NCBI GenBank assembly: GCA_963921425.1
Contig: OY992840.1
Span: forward strand, 2,110,501-2,174,500
Length of the DNA: 64,000 bases
Direction: 5' to 3'
From: Dryas octopetala
Lineage: Eukaryota > Streptophyta > Magnoliopsida > Rosales > Rosaceae
Both the position numbers and the translations under genes were made by a program. The notes below the pieces were generated by a model that saw only the letters and a program-made list of their open reading frames with translations, was not told where the DNA came from and did no database searches. Positions 11,290 to 21,720 of this stretch are shown here, piece after piece. Each line of letters starts with the position of its first letter. The stretch's first letter is position 1.

Positions 11290-14200
11290 AAAGAGTACGT
11301 CAGACATGCGGCTCATGCTGACGAGTCCTTGTTGATCCAAGCGGGTCAGCCCAGCACTTCCAAAAGACAACGGAAGGACTGGGCACCGGTCACCTTTGAG
11401 CCAAACGAGGCAAGCGGAATCATCTTCCCACACTATGATCCAGTGGACATAGTGGCTGAGGTAGCCGGAACCACCATCGCGCGTTCCTTCGTCAACGGGG
11501 GAAGTTCAGTCAACAACCTCTACCATTCTACGTTCGAGCAGATGGGCATCGGCGAGGACAAGTTATAAACTGATACACCAGCCTTGATCGGGTTCGGGGG
11601 AGAAGTGGTTCAACCACTCGGACACATCTACCTTCCCCTTTCGCTCGGGAAGGGGCCAGTCAAGAAAACTTGCATGACGTACTTCATTGTTGTCAAGCGA
11701 CCATCAGCTTATAACATCATCCTTGGCAAACCGGCCCTGGTCGACCTCGACTGCATCGTCCACTACGCCAACCTCCTCATCAAGTGTCCAGTGGGCGATG
11801 ATTGCATCGTCATTCAGGGAGACCAGTGTTCGGCTCGATCTTGTTACGCCACCTCTATCAGACAGAAGGGTCAACTGCCGAACTCCAGGAGCTCGACTCT
11901 ATAGCTGACTCGGGCAGGTGGCCGAGGGCGGAGACGTTCGACTTCAATGCCGAGCCGAACTCGGACTCTCGGCCCCTCTCGGCTGAGGCCTGGGAAGAAG
12001 TACCAATCTCGGAGGACACCCCAGATCGGCTCGTTCGAGTAGGAGCCCAGCTCGAACCAGAACATCGATCGGCCATACTCGACTTCCTCCGCGCAAATGC
12101 GGAAGTGTTCGCCTGGTCTTACGATGACATGCCAGGCATATCGTCTGACGTGATCACCCACAGGCTGAACATTGACCCGGGATGCAAACCGGTCCGTCAG
12201 AAGAGGAGGTCGTACGATCCGGTCAGATATGCAGCCATGGCTGAAGAGGTGACCAAGTTGCAAAACAACCGGTTCATCCGGGAGGTCAACTATCCCAATT
12301 GGCTTACCAACGTAGTCATGGTGAAGAAGAACAATGAGAAATGGAGGATGTGTGTGGACTTCACCGACCTGAACAAGGCATGCCCCAAAGACAGTTTTCC
12401 ACTACCCAGGATAGATCAGCTTGTCGATGCGACGGCGGGACACAAGCTCCTCAGCTTCATGGATGCCTATTCTGGGTACAACCAGATCCTCATGCACAAA
12501 CCCGATCAGGAAAACACATCCTTCATAATCGATCGCGGTATGTACTGCTACAAAGTCATGCCCTTTGGCCTCAAAAATGCTAGAGCCACCTACCAAAGGC
12601 TGGTCAACCACATGTTCAGATCTTCCATAGGCAAATCCGTGGAGGTCTATGTGGACGACATGCTGGTCAAAAGCATCAAGGCGGACGACCACGTCAAGGA
12701 CCTCTCAGACATGTTCGAAGTCCTGAAGGAGTATCAGATGCGACTGAACCCAGCCAAATGTCTCTTTGGGGTTCGGTCAAGAAATTTCCTTGGCTACCTG
12801 GTCAGCCAACGGGGAATCGAGGCCAATCCGGAGAAAATCCAAGCCTTGATTAATATGAAGTCCCCAAAGACACGCAAGGAAATCCAGAGTTTGACTGGAA
12901 GAGTCACCGCCCTGAACTGGTTCATCTCAAAATCCACCGACCGGTGCCTCTTTTTTTTTCAAAGCTTTGAAGGGAGCAGGGAAGGGCATAGAATGGACCC
13001 CCCAATGCGAGCAGGCCTTTCAAGATCTGAAAAGGCACATGGGGGAACCTCTCATCTTATCCAAACCGGAGGAAGGTGAAAAACTCTTTCTCTACCTCTC
13101 CGTTTCTGACTCGGCTCTCAGCTCAGTTCTGGTGAGAGAGGTCGGCGGGGTACAACATCCGGTCTTCTACACGAGCCGAGCCCTCGCCGACGCCGAGACC
13201 AGGTATCCAAAATTTGAGAAGATGGCTCTCGCCCTGGTCAGCTCGGCTCGAAAACTAAGACCTTACTTCCAGGCTCACTCAATCATCATCTTGACTGATC
13301 AGCCACTCAGGCAAATCCTGGCCAAACCCGAGACTTCGGGTCGGCTCATCAAGTGGTCAATCAAGCTTGGCGAGTTTGACATCACCTACCATCCCAGGAC
13401 GGCCATCAAGGGCTAGGCCATGTCAAACTTTATTTGTGAGTCCACCACCACAGCGGAAGATCCACCCTGCGCCGACGCTACATCAACCGCGTCCAATCCG
13501 AACACAAACGGCGATCGTATCCAGGCTGATCTCCTCACCTGGACTCTATACGTGGACGGATCTTCCAACGCAATGAGAAGTGGAGCCGGGCTTGTTTTGA
13601 TCTCCCCAGAACAAGTCGTGATGGAGTATGCTCTTCGCTTCAGATTTCAAGCATCTAACAATGAAGCAGAGTATGAGGCACTCATTGCCGGACTCAGATT
13701 GGCAAAAGAGCTCGGCGCGGCCAGACTGAACATCTTCAGCGACTCCCAACTCATCGTCAATCAGATACTGGGAGAATATGAGACTCGAGAACCTAGCATG
13801 ACTGCCTACCTCGAGAAGACTCGTTTGCTGCTCTGGAGCTTCCAAGAGTACAAACTGTCCCAAATCCCAAGGGCAGAGAACTGCAGAGCTGATGCCTTGG
13901 CACGCCTGGCCTCGGCCACAGATACCGGATCTGCTAGGCACGTCCTAGTTGAAATCCTGGATAGGCCTAGCACTGCCGAGGAAGGAGTTGCCATCATGCA
14001 GACCGAGGCCGAGCCGAACTGGATGACGCCGATCATCAACTACTTGGTCTCCGGGATCCTCCCCCCGAAGAGGGACAAGGCACGTCTCATCAAGACGAGA
14101 TCAGCTAGGTTCAGCATGATCGATGGTCGGCTATACAAGAGGAGCTTCTCCCTACCCTACTTGCGGTGTGTCACCCCCCAAGAAGGTCAGGACATGCTGA

Positions 14201-15246
14201 GAGAAATCCATGAGGGGATATGCGGAAACCATTATGGAGGAAGAGCTTTCACCTACAAGACGATCAGACAGGGTTACTTCTGGCCTACATTGAACAAGGA
14301 CGCAGATCATCTCTCTCGCGCTTGTGTCAAATTCCAGCAGTTTGCCGCGGTCTCCCATCAGCCTCCTCAATTGCTGACCTCTATATCCAGTCCCTGGCCA
14401 TTCGCGCAGTGGGGACTCGACCTGATCGGCCCTATGCCGAAGGCGAAAGGGCAAGTCACAATGGCCGTAGTAGCAGTCGACTACTTCACAAAATGGGCCG
14501 AAGCTGAACCCTTAGCCACCACTACAGCCGAATGGATGGAAACCTTCGTCTGGAAGAACATCATATGCCGGTTCGGCATGCTGCACACTATTATCGCGGA
14601 TAATGGCAAGCAGTTCGACTGTAAGAAGTTCATAAGTTTTTGTTCACGTCTGAACATCAACTTGCGCTTTACCGCCCCTTACCATCCACAATCAAACGGA
14701 CAGGTCGAGGCCATCAACAAGATCATCAAGAAGACCTTGAAGTCCAAGCTTGATAATGCTAAAGGGAATTGGCCTGAACTCTTGCCAGAGGTATTATGGT
14801 CCTACCGAACTTCCTATCGCAACTCCACGAAGGAAACACCTTATGCATTGGCGTTCGGAACCGATGCTGTTGTTCCGGTCGAAATAGGGACTCCTTCATT
14901 CCGGACCGGCACATACAACCTGGAGACTAATGACACCGAACTTCGGCTCGGCCTGGACATGATCGAAGAGAGGCGAACCGACGCCAATCTCTGCTGAGCA
15001 GCCTACCAACAGAGGGTAGCCAAATACTACAACCAAAGGGTCAAACCCAGAAGCTTCGGATTGGGCAGTCTCGTCATGAAGAAGAACCCTCTCGCCATCA
15101 AGGAGAGCTCGTTTGATCCGAATTGGACCGGACCGTACAGAATCATAGGCATAGTCAAGCCTGGCACTTACAACTTGGCCACTCTGGCTGGGAAGCCTCT
15201 CCAGCATAGCTGGAACGCTGAACACTTGAAGACTTATTATCAGTAA
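11290..15246 (+). pseudogene. Tat-1 pol: protease, RT, RNase H, archaeal-type RNase H, integrase (decayed)
   Basis: Protease at about 11450-11750 ends with NIILGKPAL. Its active-site triplet reads NGG in FVNGGSSVNNL, where the family has an aspartate. Reverse transcriptase at about 12200-12720 has WRMCVDFTDLNKACPKD and an intact YVDD. The first RNase H spans about 12960-13400. The second, archaeal-type RNase H (about 13545-13900) starts LYVDGSSN and contains SNNEAEYEAL. Integrase (about 14190-14850) keeps the D, D, E residues (GLDLIGP, IADNG, NGQVEA), but its zinc finger reads CVKF where CxxC is expected. The integrase C-terminal GPYRI segment ends at the stop at 15244-15246. Breaks: TAA at 11566, frame change near 11880, frameshift in a T-run near 12950, TAG at 13414, TGA at 14995. 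Confidence 0.88.
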
Positions 15247-15418
15247 AATGTAGTTAGGATCGGGGACTGTCCGACCTAACATTTGTTCCAATCAATGAAA
15301 GGATGAACACATTTTTGACTCATCTTCTTCTCATTTTTCGAAGCAAACACTGGGGACTCTACTCCTATACACTTCCAACAAAGAGGAAAGATCTAAGTGT
15401 TTCCTTCAAAAAAACAAT

Positions 15419-15631
15419 AAACTCATGTGCCGAGCTGAAGCGCCACTTTCGGCCCGATGCTTGGCATATTACAGACTCATCAGGTCTATAAACTCATGTG
15501 TCGAGCTGGCGTGCCACTTTCGGCCCGATACTCGGCATATTACAGACTTATCAGGTCTATAAACCCCTGTGCCGAGCTGGCGCGCCATTTTCGGCCCGAT
15601 GCTCGGCATGGTACAGACTTATCAGGTCTAT
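15419..15631 (+). repeat. Three tandem 71-bp repeats downstream of Tat-1 pol
   Basis: Units start at 15419, 15490 and 15561, each exactly 71 bp. Each contains GCCGAGCTG or a near variant, TTTCGGCCCGAT, CGGCAT or TGGCAT, and ends TCAGGTCTAT. A fourth, strongly degraded unit may follow. The array lies between the pol stop and the 3' end of the antisense gene, so both transcripts could run into it. Confidence 0.85.
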
Positions 15632-16158
15632 AAAAATCTCTGTCTGAGCCGAAGTGACTTCCTACAGTCCTAATGTTCAACATGATATTTCTAAAAGAAA
15701 AATATACCCTCAAACTTAAACTTTCATCGCGCATGCCGAGCCAATCTGAAAGTAAGTTTGGATATTTTTCTCAAAAACAAAATTCCTAATATTTCAATGG
15801 GTATGTCGAGCCCATCTGGGATCATTAGGGGTTTCTAATTTCTGCTTATTTTTATCATGCTTATCAGGCTGATCTGAAAAAAGTTGCAATTTATCACTAC
15901 ATTTTATTCCATTGTTTTTATCATGATTGTTACTTTTATCATTTTCTTATTCATGTGTTACTTGTTATGTCTTTAGTTTCATCCTCGAGCTGAACTGACA
16001 ACAACTTGTTTCATAAAGAAAATACTGAATAAATTAACAACATGACAATCCAAAAACAAATTGTTCCAAAATCAACCAAACCCGAGCCACAAATCGGCTC
16101 AAGAATAAATAAAAAAAAACAACACAAAAACATAACAAAATCGGCAAAAACATTAGTT

Positions 16159-18018
16159 TCATGCAGATCGCTCGGCAGGCCCCTCCAGGATCGGCTCAGT
16201 GGACTCCTCGGGGGACTCCTCGGGCGTCTCCTCCCCGAGCTGCACCACCTTGACCCCGCCGATCTGCATCTCAGCGTTGGGATCGGATTCGGGGACTGGG
16301 GGAATCGGGGTCGGCTCGCATTCAGGCAACGGAGGATCTTCCTGAGTCGGCTCTGCCACAGACACGACCACCTCGGCGGGAGCTTAGCAATCGGGAGGAG
16401 GAATCTCTTCCTGCTGGCTTTCCTGGGTGTCCTCCTCGCCGTCTGACTCGCCGAGAAATGACACATCCCAATCCGACCTCTTCGACCGGATCTCCCCCAG
16501 AAGCTCCTGATACCCCTCAAATTGGGCATCAGCAAGTGCATGGACGCTCGGCAGCCCAGCTTGACCCCGAGACTCAATGGCTTTCCGCTCGGCAGCCTCG
16601 ACATCCCGCTGGAGCTCGTTGACGAACTGGCCAAGGCTGGCCACTTTCTGCTCAGACTCCAGAAGCTCCTTCCCGAGCCAAGCCACCTCCACCTCCCGCT
16701 CGGCCAATTTGGTCCGCAGACCGGTGGACCGATCACGTTCCGCCCTGACCAGCTGTTCGGCCTCGGCCAGCTTTTCCCTCAGCTCGCCGTTCCTCTCCCA
16801 AAGCCTCTTCATCTTCGCCTCGGCATCGACGGTGGCCTGGGCTGCTTCAAATTGCCTGAGGGCGAGCTGCAAAACGAAGAGAAATTGTTAGTCCGAGCCG
16901 AACGAAAAAAGCATAAAAACCGAAGTCAAACATACTTACCACCATGGCTTGGCGGGAGGCGTTCAGGGCCTTGCTGCTGAAGCTCGGCGTCTCCTGACCG
17001 GCCCAGAGTCCCTCCACTATCTTCGGCGTCACCACGCGCTTAAAGCCCCTGACGAACGGCTCGATGGAGGGATCCACCTCCACTGTCTTCATGGAGACCG
17101 AGCTAGACACTTCGGCATCGGCACCACTGGGCTCAGCCCGGGTCCTTTTCTCCGGCCGGGCCTCGGTCGCGGGGCCCTTCCTCTTCTCTCCGTGCCGAGC
17201 CGACCTCGACACAGAGGGCCCAGGTTGGGCTGCCGCGGCGACGGGCACTGGGATCGGTTCGGCGGGGGCCCGACCTGCAGCCTTCCTCTGGGCGCTCCTC
17301 TCCGCCCTCCTCCTTAGCCGGGCTTCCAGATCGGCAAGGTCCATTCCTTTCTTGGACCTCGGGTTCCACCTGGGTACAAACCAAGAAATCCCACTTGACC
17401 TGATCTGGGTCTCCCCGAGCAGGAACTTCGTGGACAGATACTTCGGTGGCAAGTCCCTTATGGCGGCGATCTGATCCCTAAGCTCGTCCCGAAGCTTGTA
17501 CTTGCCCCAGCTAACTGCAAAAATGAAACAGAAGGAGTTAGCTTAAAAAAATAAAATAATAAACATGTATATCTACACAAGTCTCTCTCGGATCGGCTCT
17601 TCCAGGTATCCAATGCCCACCTGGAATCCTAAAGGCTCTGGGGACCCGGGCTGGAGGAGGACTGTTCGGATCGGCGAATTCCCAATCCCCAGAAACGAAG
17701 AAGTATCTTCTCTTCCAAGTCTTCTGGGAAGAGGGATTCCCAGTGAACAACGGCCCCGAATAGGCCTGGAGGTTGTAGAAGCCGAGCTCAGTCTTCTGCT
17801 TTGACCTCAGCGTATAGGAGCATAACAGAATGTCCTTGTATGGCACACACTTGTGCACCTTGTGCCACAAAATGTGCATAGACAGGATGATCCTGTATAC
17901 ATTAGGATTAAGCTGGTGCGGCGCTGCGCCGATCATGGCCAGCCAGTCCTGCAGGAAGGGGTGCAGGGGGAGCCGAACCCCGTTCTCGAACATCTCAGGG
18001 TACATGGTCACCCATCCT
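16159..18018 (-). pseudogene. Tat-1 antisense gene: PF04195-like ('putative gypsy type transposon') plus coiled-coil protein, three exons
   Basis: On the strand opposite gag-pol. Exon A (about 18018-17600) codes for a conserved domain with NGVRLPLHPFLQDWL and SGDWEF, resembling PF04195. Exon B (about 17518-16940) continues through SWGKYKLRDEL and PPKYLSTKFLLGE to a basic, Pro/Ala/Arg-rich region. A clear donor (GTAAGTATG) and acceptor (TTTGCAG) join it to exon C (16866 down), a long coiled coil with many E, L, R and K, ending in an acidic tail. An in-frame TAA at 16386-16384 interrupts the tail; the same frame then stays open to 16159. The N-terminus is missing because the deletion that cut the 3' LTR starts right at 18019. 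Antisense genes of this kind occur in Tat elements; their role is unknown. Splicing is inferred from sequence. Confidence 0.75.
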
Positions 18019-18019
18019 T

Positions 18020-18490
18020 TGGGTAGCTGTGCATGTCACTGTTCACGACCGAACGCGTGGATCTTTCTCAACTAGCCAACCACATGCAGGTAACTTACTC
18101 ATCACAATTTCCTTTGCCTATATATACCAACTTATATGCACAAAATCAAGGATCCAGCTATCAATCCTTCACCAGATAAATACCTACACAAAACCTTCAC
18201 TCACCCCAAGAGCATACCCAACTTGCTGAGAATAAACCCATAACATTTACCTTGTTCTTTCATTCTCCCAAGTTCATCCCTGGTCCTTCCTCATCTATTT
18301 TCAAACACCATCAAACACACGTCACTGACTTCGTCATCGGAGCGTGTTTGGCTGGTACCACACCGGTCCATCTCCTTTGATCTTGTTTCTCTTACAGGAA
18401 GATCTCATGTCATCATCCAGCAAGGCTTCGGATCAACCAAGTCACCATTTTTAAGTTGTTGCATCTATCTTACGGAAACTTGCATCAACA
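18020..18490 (+). repeat. Tat-1 3' LTR, first ~587 bp deleted
   Basis: Bases 18020-18490 match 8744-9219 of the 5' LTR, including the TATA box and the CATCAACA end, followed by the target duplication TGGAT. The match begins abruptly at TGGGTAGCTGTGCATG, directly next to antisense-gene coding sequence. The polypurine tract and the first half of the LTR are absent. Confidence 0.9.
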
Positions 18491-18495
18491 TGGAT

Positions 18496-20074
18496 GACTA
18501 ATAAAAGTGAATAGGCCAGGGTGGTAGTCTAAATAACGTGACACTGGGAGCCAAGTGGTATAAGCATGGTATGAGGCATGCGTATCTATGTTTCATGGAG
18601 TAAGGCTTAACGAAAATATGAGTAATAAAGCTAGTATGACATTCATATTCATTATGATTCAAATCATTAATATTCGATAATACGCTGTGATTGAAATATA
18701 TGATTATATGCCACTTAGTTTAGCATGGTCAATTGTTTATCTTACATTCTGAACGGGAGAGCCAAGAGAATGGACATATGGAAGAAAGTTAAAGTTAATT
18801 AGAGTTTATGTTGGAGACTATTATATGCTTAATGTTTGACAAGGACTTCTTAGTTAGAGTTAATATTGTATTTTGGATTTTTTACATCTTATGAGTATTT
18901 TTGTAATGTTAAAATTTATTAATTATTATGCTTTCACAATCTTGTAGTTATTCTGACTGGTTTACAAGTACGAAAATTATTATATTGTGGATCTATATTA
19001 GTGATAGTGGCAATACTTCCGTTTTTTTTTTTTTTTTTTCTCGTCAAACACATGATTAATATCACACCCTTCAGGAAAACACTGAAAAATATTTATCCCG
19101 AGTTGAAGGAATGACTAAAAAATATTGCATCCGTACTATATAATTTTTCTTAAAATATGTGTACTTTTTGCACATTAAAAATTGTATAAAATATAGCTAA
19201 GAAATTATTTTGGCTTCATTATTACTTAATCAAGCATTTTTGTTGGATTTACTCTAAATAATACTATATATAGTTAACTGAGTTAACACTGCCAACCATT
19301 ATGGAAGCGCTAAGAAAAGTATAACTCGAAACATTAGAGATGCATGGAGTATCAAATTAAGCAAGCAAGGTAAAACACATATGTTTCTCATGGGTATATA
19401 TAAATAGACTATTTAACACTATATATCTAATATTGTGGCCTTAATTACTTTGCCTGTGACACGTGGATATGTGACATATATACATGCAGGAAAAATAGCA
19501 GCCAGCCTTAATTATATAACTTTCAAACTTCACTCCCATTTCTCTTTCTGTTTCTTGGTGCAACTTTGTGGTCCTAAGGATGATGCACATAAATGAGCAA
19601 AATTGCATTTCACTTTGACTTTCTTGAATTCCTCTCTCTTTCCCCATATATATTTAAGGACATTTTTATGGATGCAGTTGACATCTGGTCACCCTTATCG
19701 TCTAAAGCTTTAATTGGCAGTGTCACATGTCTAATTTAGGTGCAACTAAAACTGACCATTCCCATACGGGCCATACTCAAGTAATAGAGATCGTTGTTTC
19801 TCTCAAGTGATATCATAAACAGTAAAGAGATCAGAGCTCAACTTCGTACGCAGCATTTAAGAGCCCCCGGAAGATAAGATAAAATAAGGTCAACCAATCT
19901 TCCTTTTGTTGTGCGCTTTACATGACATACTACGGCTCTATTTATTTTTTATTTATTTTTTCTATTTTTTAAATTTTTATTTTAAATTTTTAGTTTTTAC
20001 GATGTAGTTATTTAAGAGCAAATAGCAAAATATAAAATGATACGTAATACTTTTTATAGTGCCTAATTTTAAAC
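18496..20074. other. Intergenic, no gene seen
   Basis: AT-rich spacer with a T-run near 19023-19040. Short open frames lack any recognisable domain, and no RNA gene was found. Confidence 0.55.
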
Positions 20075-20082
20075 CCCCTAAC

Positions 20083-20822
20083 CAGGGACGGATCCAGGAT
20101 CCCAAACTTGGGGGGTCATCATCAGATCAAGTTTAGCGCCGCGAAGCGGCGGCAAAATCTTTTAGGGACCAAACATGTGGCCGGCTCTGGTGGTGAGGGC
20201 TGGATTAGTGGGTTGGGTTTGTGTGGTGTGGGTTTTGGGAAGTTTAATTCAATCAAATATTTAAATATATTAATTAAATATAACAATCATTAGTTATATT
20301 TTTGAATCTTAAATCTAAAAAAAAAGGATTTTAGTCTATACCCACAACCCCACAACCGTACGAGTAATAGGCCACAACACATATATGGTTTTAGTTAAAA
20401 TGGGCTGCTGTATTAGCCCATCCCAATTCCCATTTGTTTTCCTTTTCAACTAGGCCTACCCACGTAGCCTTAAGTCAGCAAGATTCAGGCAATCATCACC
20501 ATCACTAGCCTCTCACTCTTGTTTTATGTTCTCTCGCTCTGTTTCAACTCTCAGCTCTCACTCTCTCTCACTACTCATCAAGCATCCAAATCATCGCCAC
20601 TCACCAGCTCTCACTCTAAGAAGGAAGAAGGCTAGCTATTGAAACTGTTTTGAACCAGTTCGATTGGGGCGGCTTCTCTTAGCTTGAGAAAAGTGAGGCC
20701 GTGAGGGTCGCCGTCCAAACACTCGGGGGGTCGCCGTCCAAAGAGATGGCATGTTATGGGCTTCTCAGCTGGCTACTGGGGGGTCAGACGACCCCCCACC
20801 TTTGTATGTGGATCCGTCCCTG
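20083..20822. mobile_element. hAT-type non-autonomous element (740 bp)
   Basis: The left end CAGGGACGGATCCA and right end TGTGGATCCGTCCCTG are inverted repeats, and both sides continue with similar GGGGGGTC / GACCCCCC blocks. The flanks 20075-20082 and 20823-20830 are identical (CCCCTAAC). An 8-bp target duplication with ends starting CAGGG is characteristic of hAT elements. No transposase is present. The internal block GCCGCGAAGCGGCGGC near 20138 is a short palindrome-like sequence. Confidence 0.9.
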
Positions 20823-20830
20823 CCCCTAAC

Positions 20831-21402
20831 TATATACAAAATTTGTTTAAACCCCCACTAATTTAAAAACTCTTTTAAAATCCCCTAATACTTACAATTC
20901 CCTTTTTAACACCTACAACATAATACCAAATTGACCTTAACATACTCGCACCAAGACCCACCCACCCACTATTTTAATTCAGTAAAAAGTAAACATTTGG
21001 CTTCAAAGGGGATTCGAACCCAAGACACAAAGGTTTCAAGAGATTACCTAAACTCCTTACCACCTGGACCGAAGACTTTGATGTGCCAAGATAGGTATTT
21101 AATGATATTTATACACATTTTAAAAGATAAGAAATCTTTCTTATTTCTATTTTAATTTTAAAAATTGTGTGATTATTTTTTTATTGCTAATTTAGTGTAA
21201 TTTTTTTGTTTCAAATTTAGTTTAATTAATTTTTTATTGCAAATTTAATGTAACTATTTTTTATTGCAAATTAGTGTAATTAATTTTTTATTGAAAATTA
21301 GTGTAACTATTTTTTGCTCGTGCTTGACTTGGGTTTGAGTCACCTTTAATTGTGTGCAAATTATTATAATTTTTTTCACATATAAAGGCATGTAATATAG
21401 TG
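20831..21402. other. Intergenic, no gene seen
   Basis: AT-rich DNA with short C-rich blocks next to the hAT element. A segment near 21009-21070 (GGATTCGAACCC and following) resembles tRNA-derived or transposon-borne sequence but does not fold into a recognisable tRNA by eye. Nothing coding was supported. Confidence 0.45.
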
Positions 21403-21720
21403 GTGTGATCGATTCAGTTTCAGTGTAATCGATTTCGTTTCAGTGTGAGATTCAGTTTCAGTGTGATCGATTCAGTTTCAGTGTGATCGATTCAGTCTCA
21501 GTATGATCGATTCAGTTTCAGTGTGATTGATTCAATCTCAATGTGATCGATTCAATCTCAATGTGATCGATTCCGTTTCAGTGTGATCAATTCAATGTCA
21601 GTGTGGTCGATTCAGTTTCAGTGTGCTTGATTCAATCTCAGTGTGATCGATTCCGTTTCAGTGTAAGATTCAGTTTCAATGTGATTGATTCAGTTTCATT
21701 GTGATCAATCCAATTTCATT
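21403..21720. repeat. Minisatellite, ~20-bp unit
   Basis: About 16 degenerate tandem copies of GTGTGATCGATTCAGTTTCA. Some units are shortened to about 16-18 bp, and variants exchange GTTTCA with ATCTCA or GTCTCA. It lies in a non-coding region with no direct link to a gene. Confidence 0.9.

Larger units (their letters stand above)
8157..18490 (+). mobile_element. Tat-1: Ty3/gypsy Tat-lineage LTR retrotransposon, nearly complete
   Basis: The element starts TGTTTGTGGATAAACC and ends GCATCAACA. It is flanked by a perfect 5-bp target duplication TGGAT (8152-8156 and 18491-18495). Order: 5' LTR, primer-binding site, gag, protease, reverse transcriptase, RNase H, a second (archaeal-type) RNase H, integrase, a 3 x 71-bp repeat, an antisense gene, and a partial 3' LTR. 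The extra RNase H between the normal one and integrase is the hallmark of the Tat lineage of plant gypsy elements. A deletion has removed the first half of the 3' LTR and the 5' end of the antisense gene. By hand I count roughly 18 substitutions and 2 indels over the 471 bp shared by both LTRs, about 4%, mostly C/T transitions. That suggests a fairly recent insertion. Confidence 0.92.

Noticed and set aside
10672..11433. 253-codon - strand frame opposite Tat-1 gag
   Set aside because: Shadow of the sense gag coding sequence, where the gag zinc knuckle is clearly readable.
17064..17474. + strand open frames opposite the Tat-1 antisense gene
   Set aside because: Shadows of the basic/proline-rich linker of the - strand gene, which has the domain and splice evidence.
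21009..21075. tRNA-like GGATTCGAACCC segment
   Set aside because: Resembles a T-loop region, but no acceptor stem or anticodon arm could be paired.
21403..21720. Could the regular repeats be a CRISPR array?
   Set aside because: Units are contiguous with no unique spacers, and the genome is plant nuclear; it is a minisatellite.
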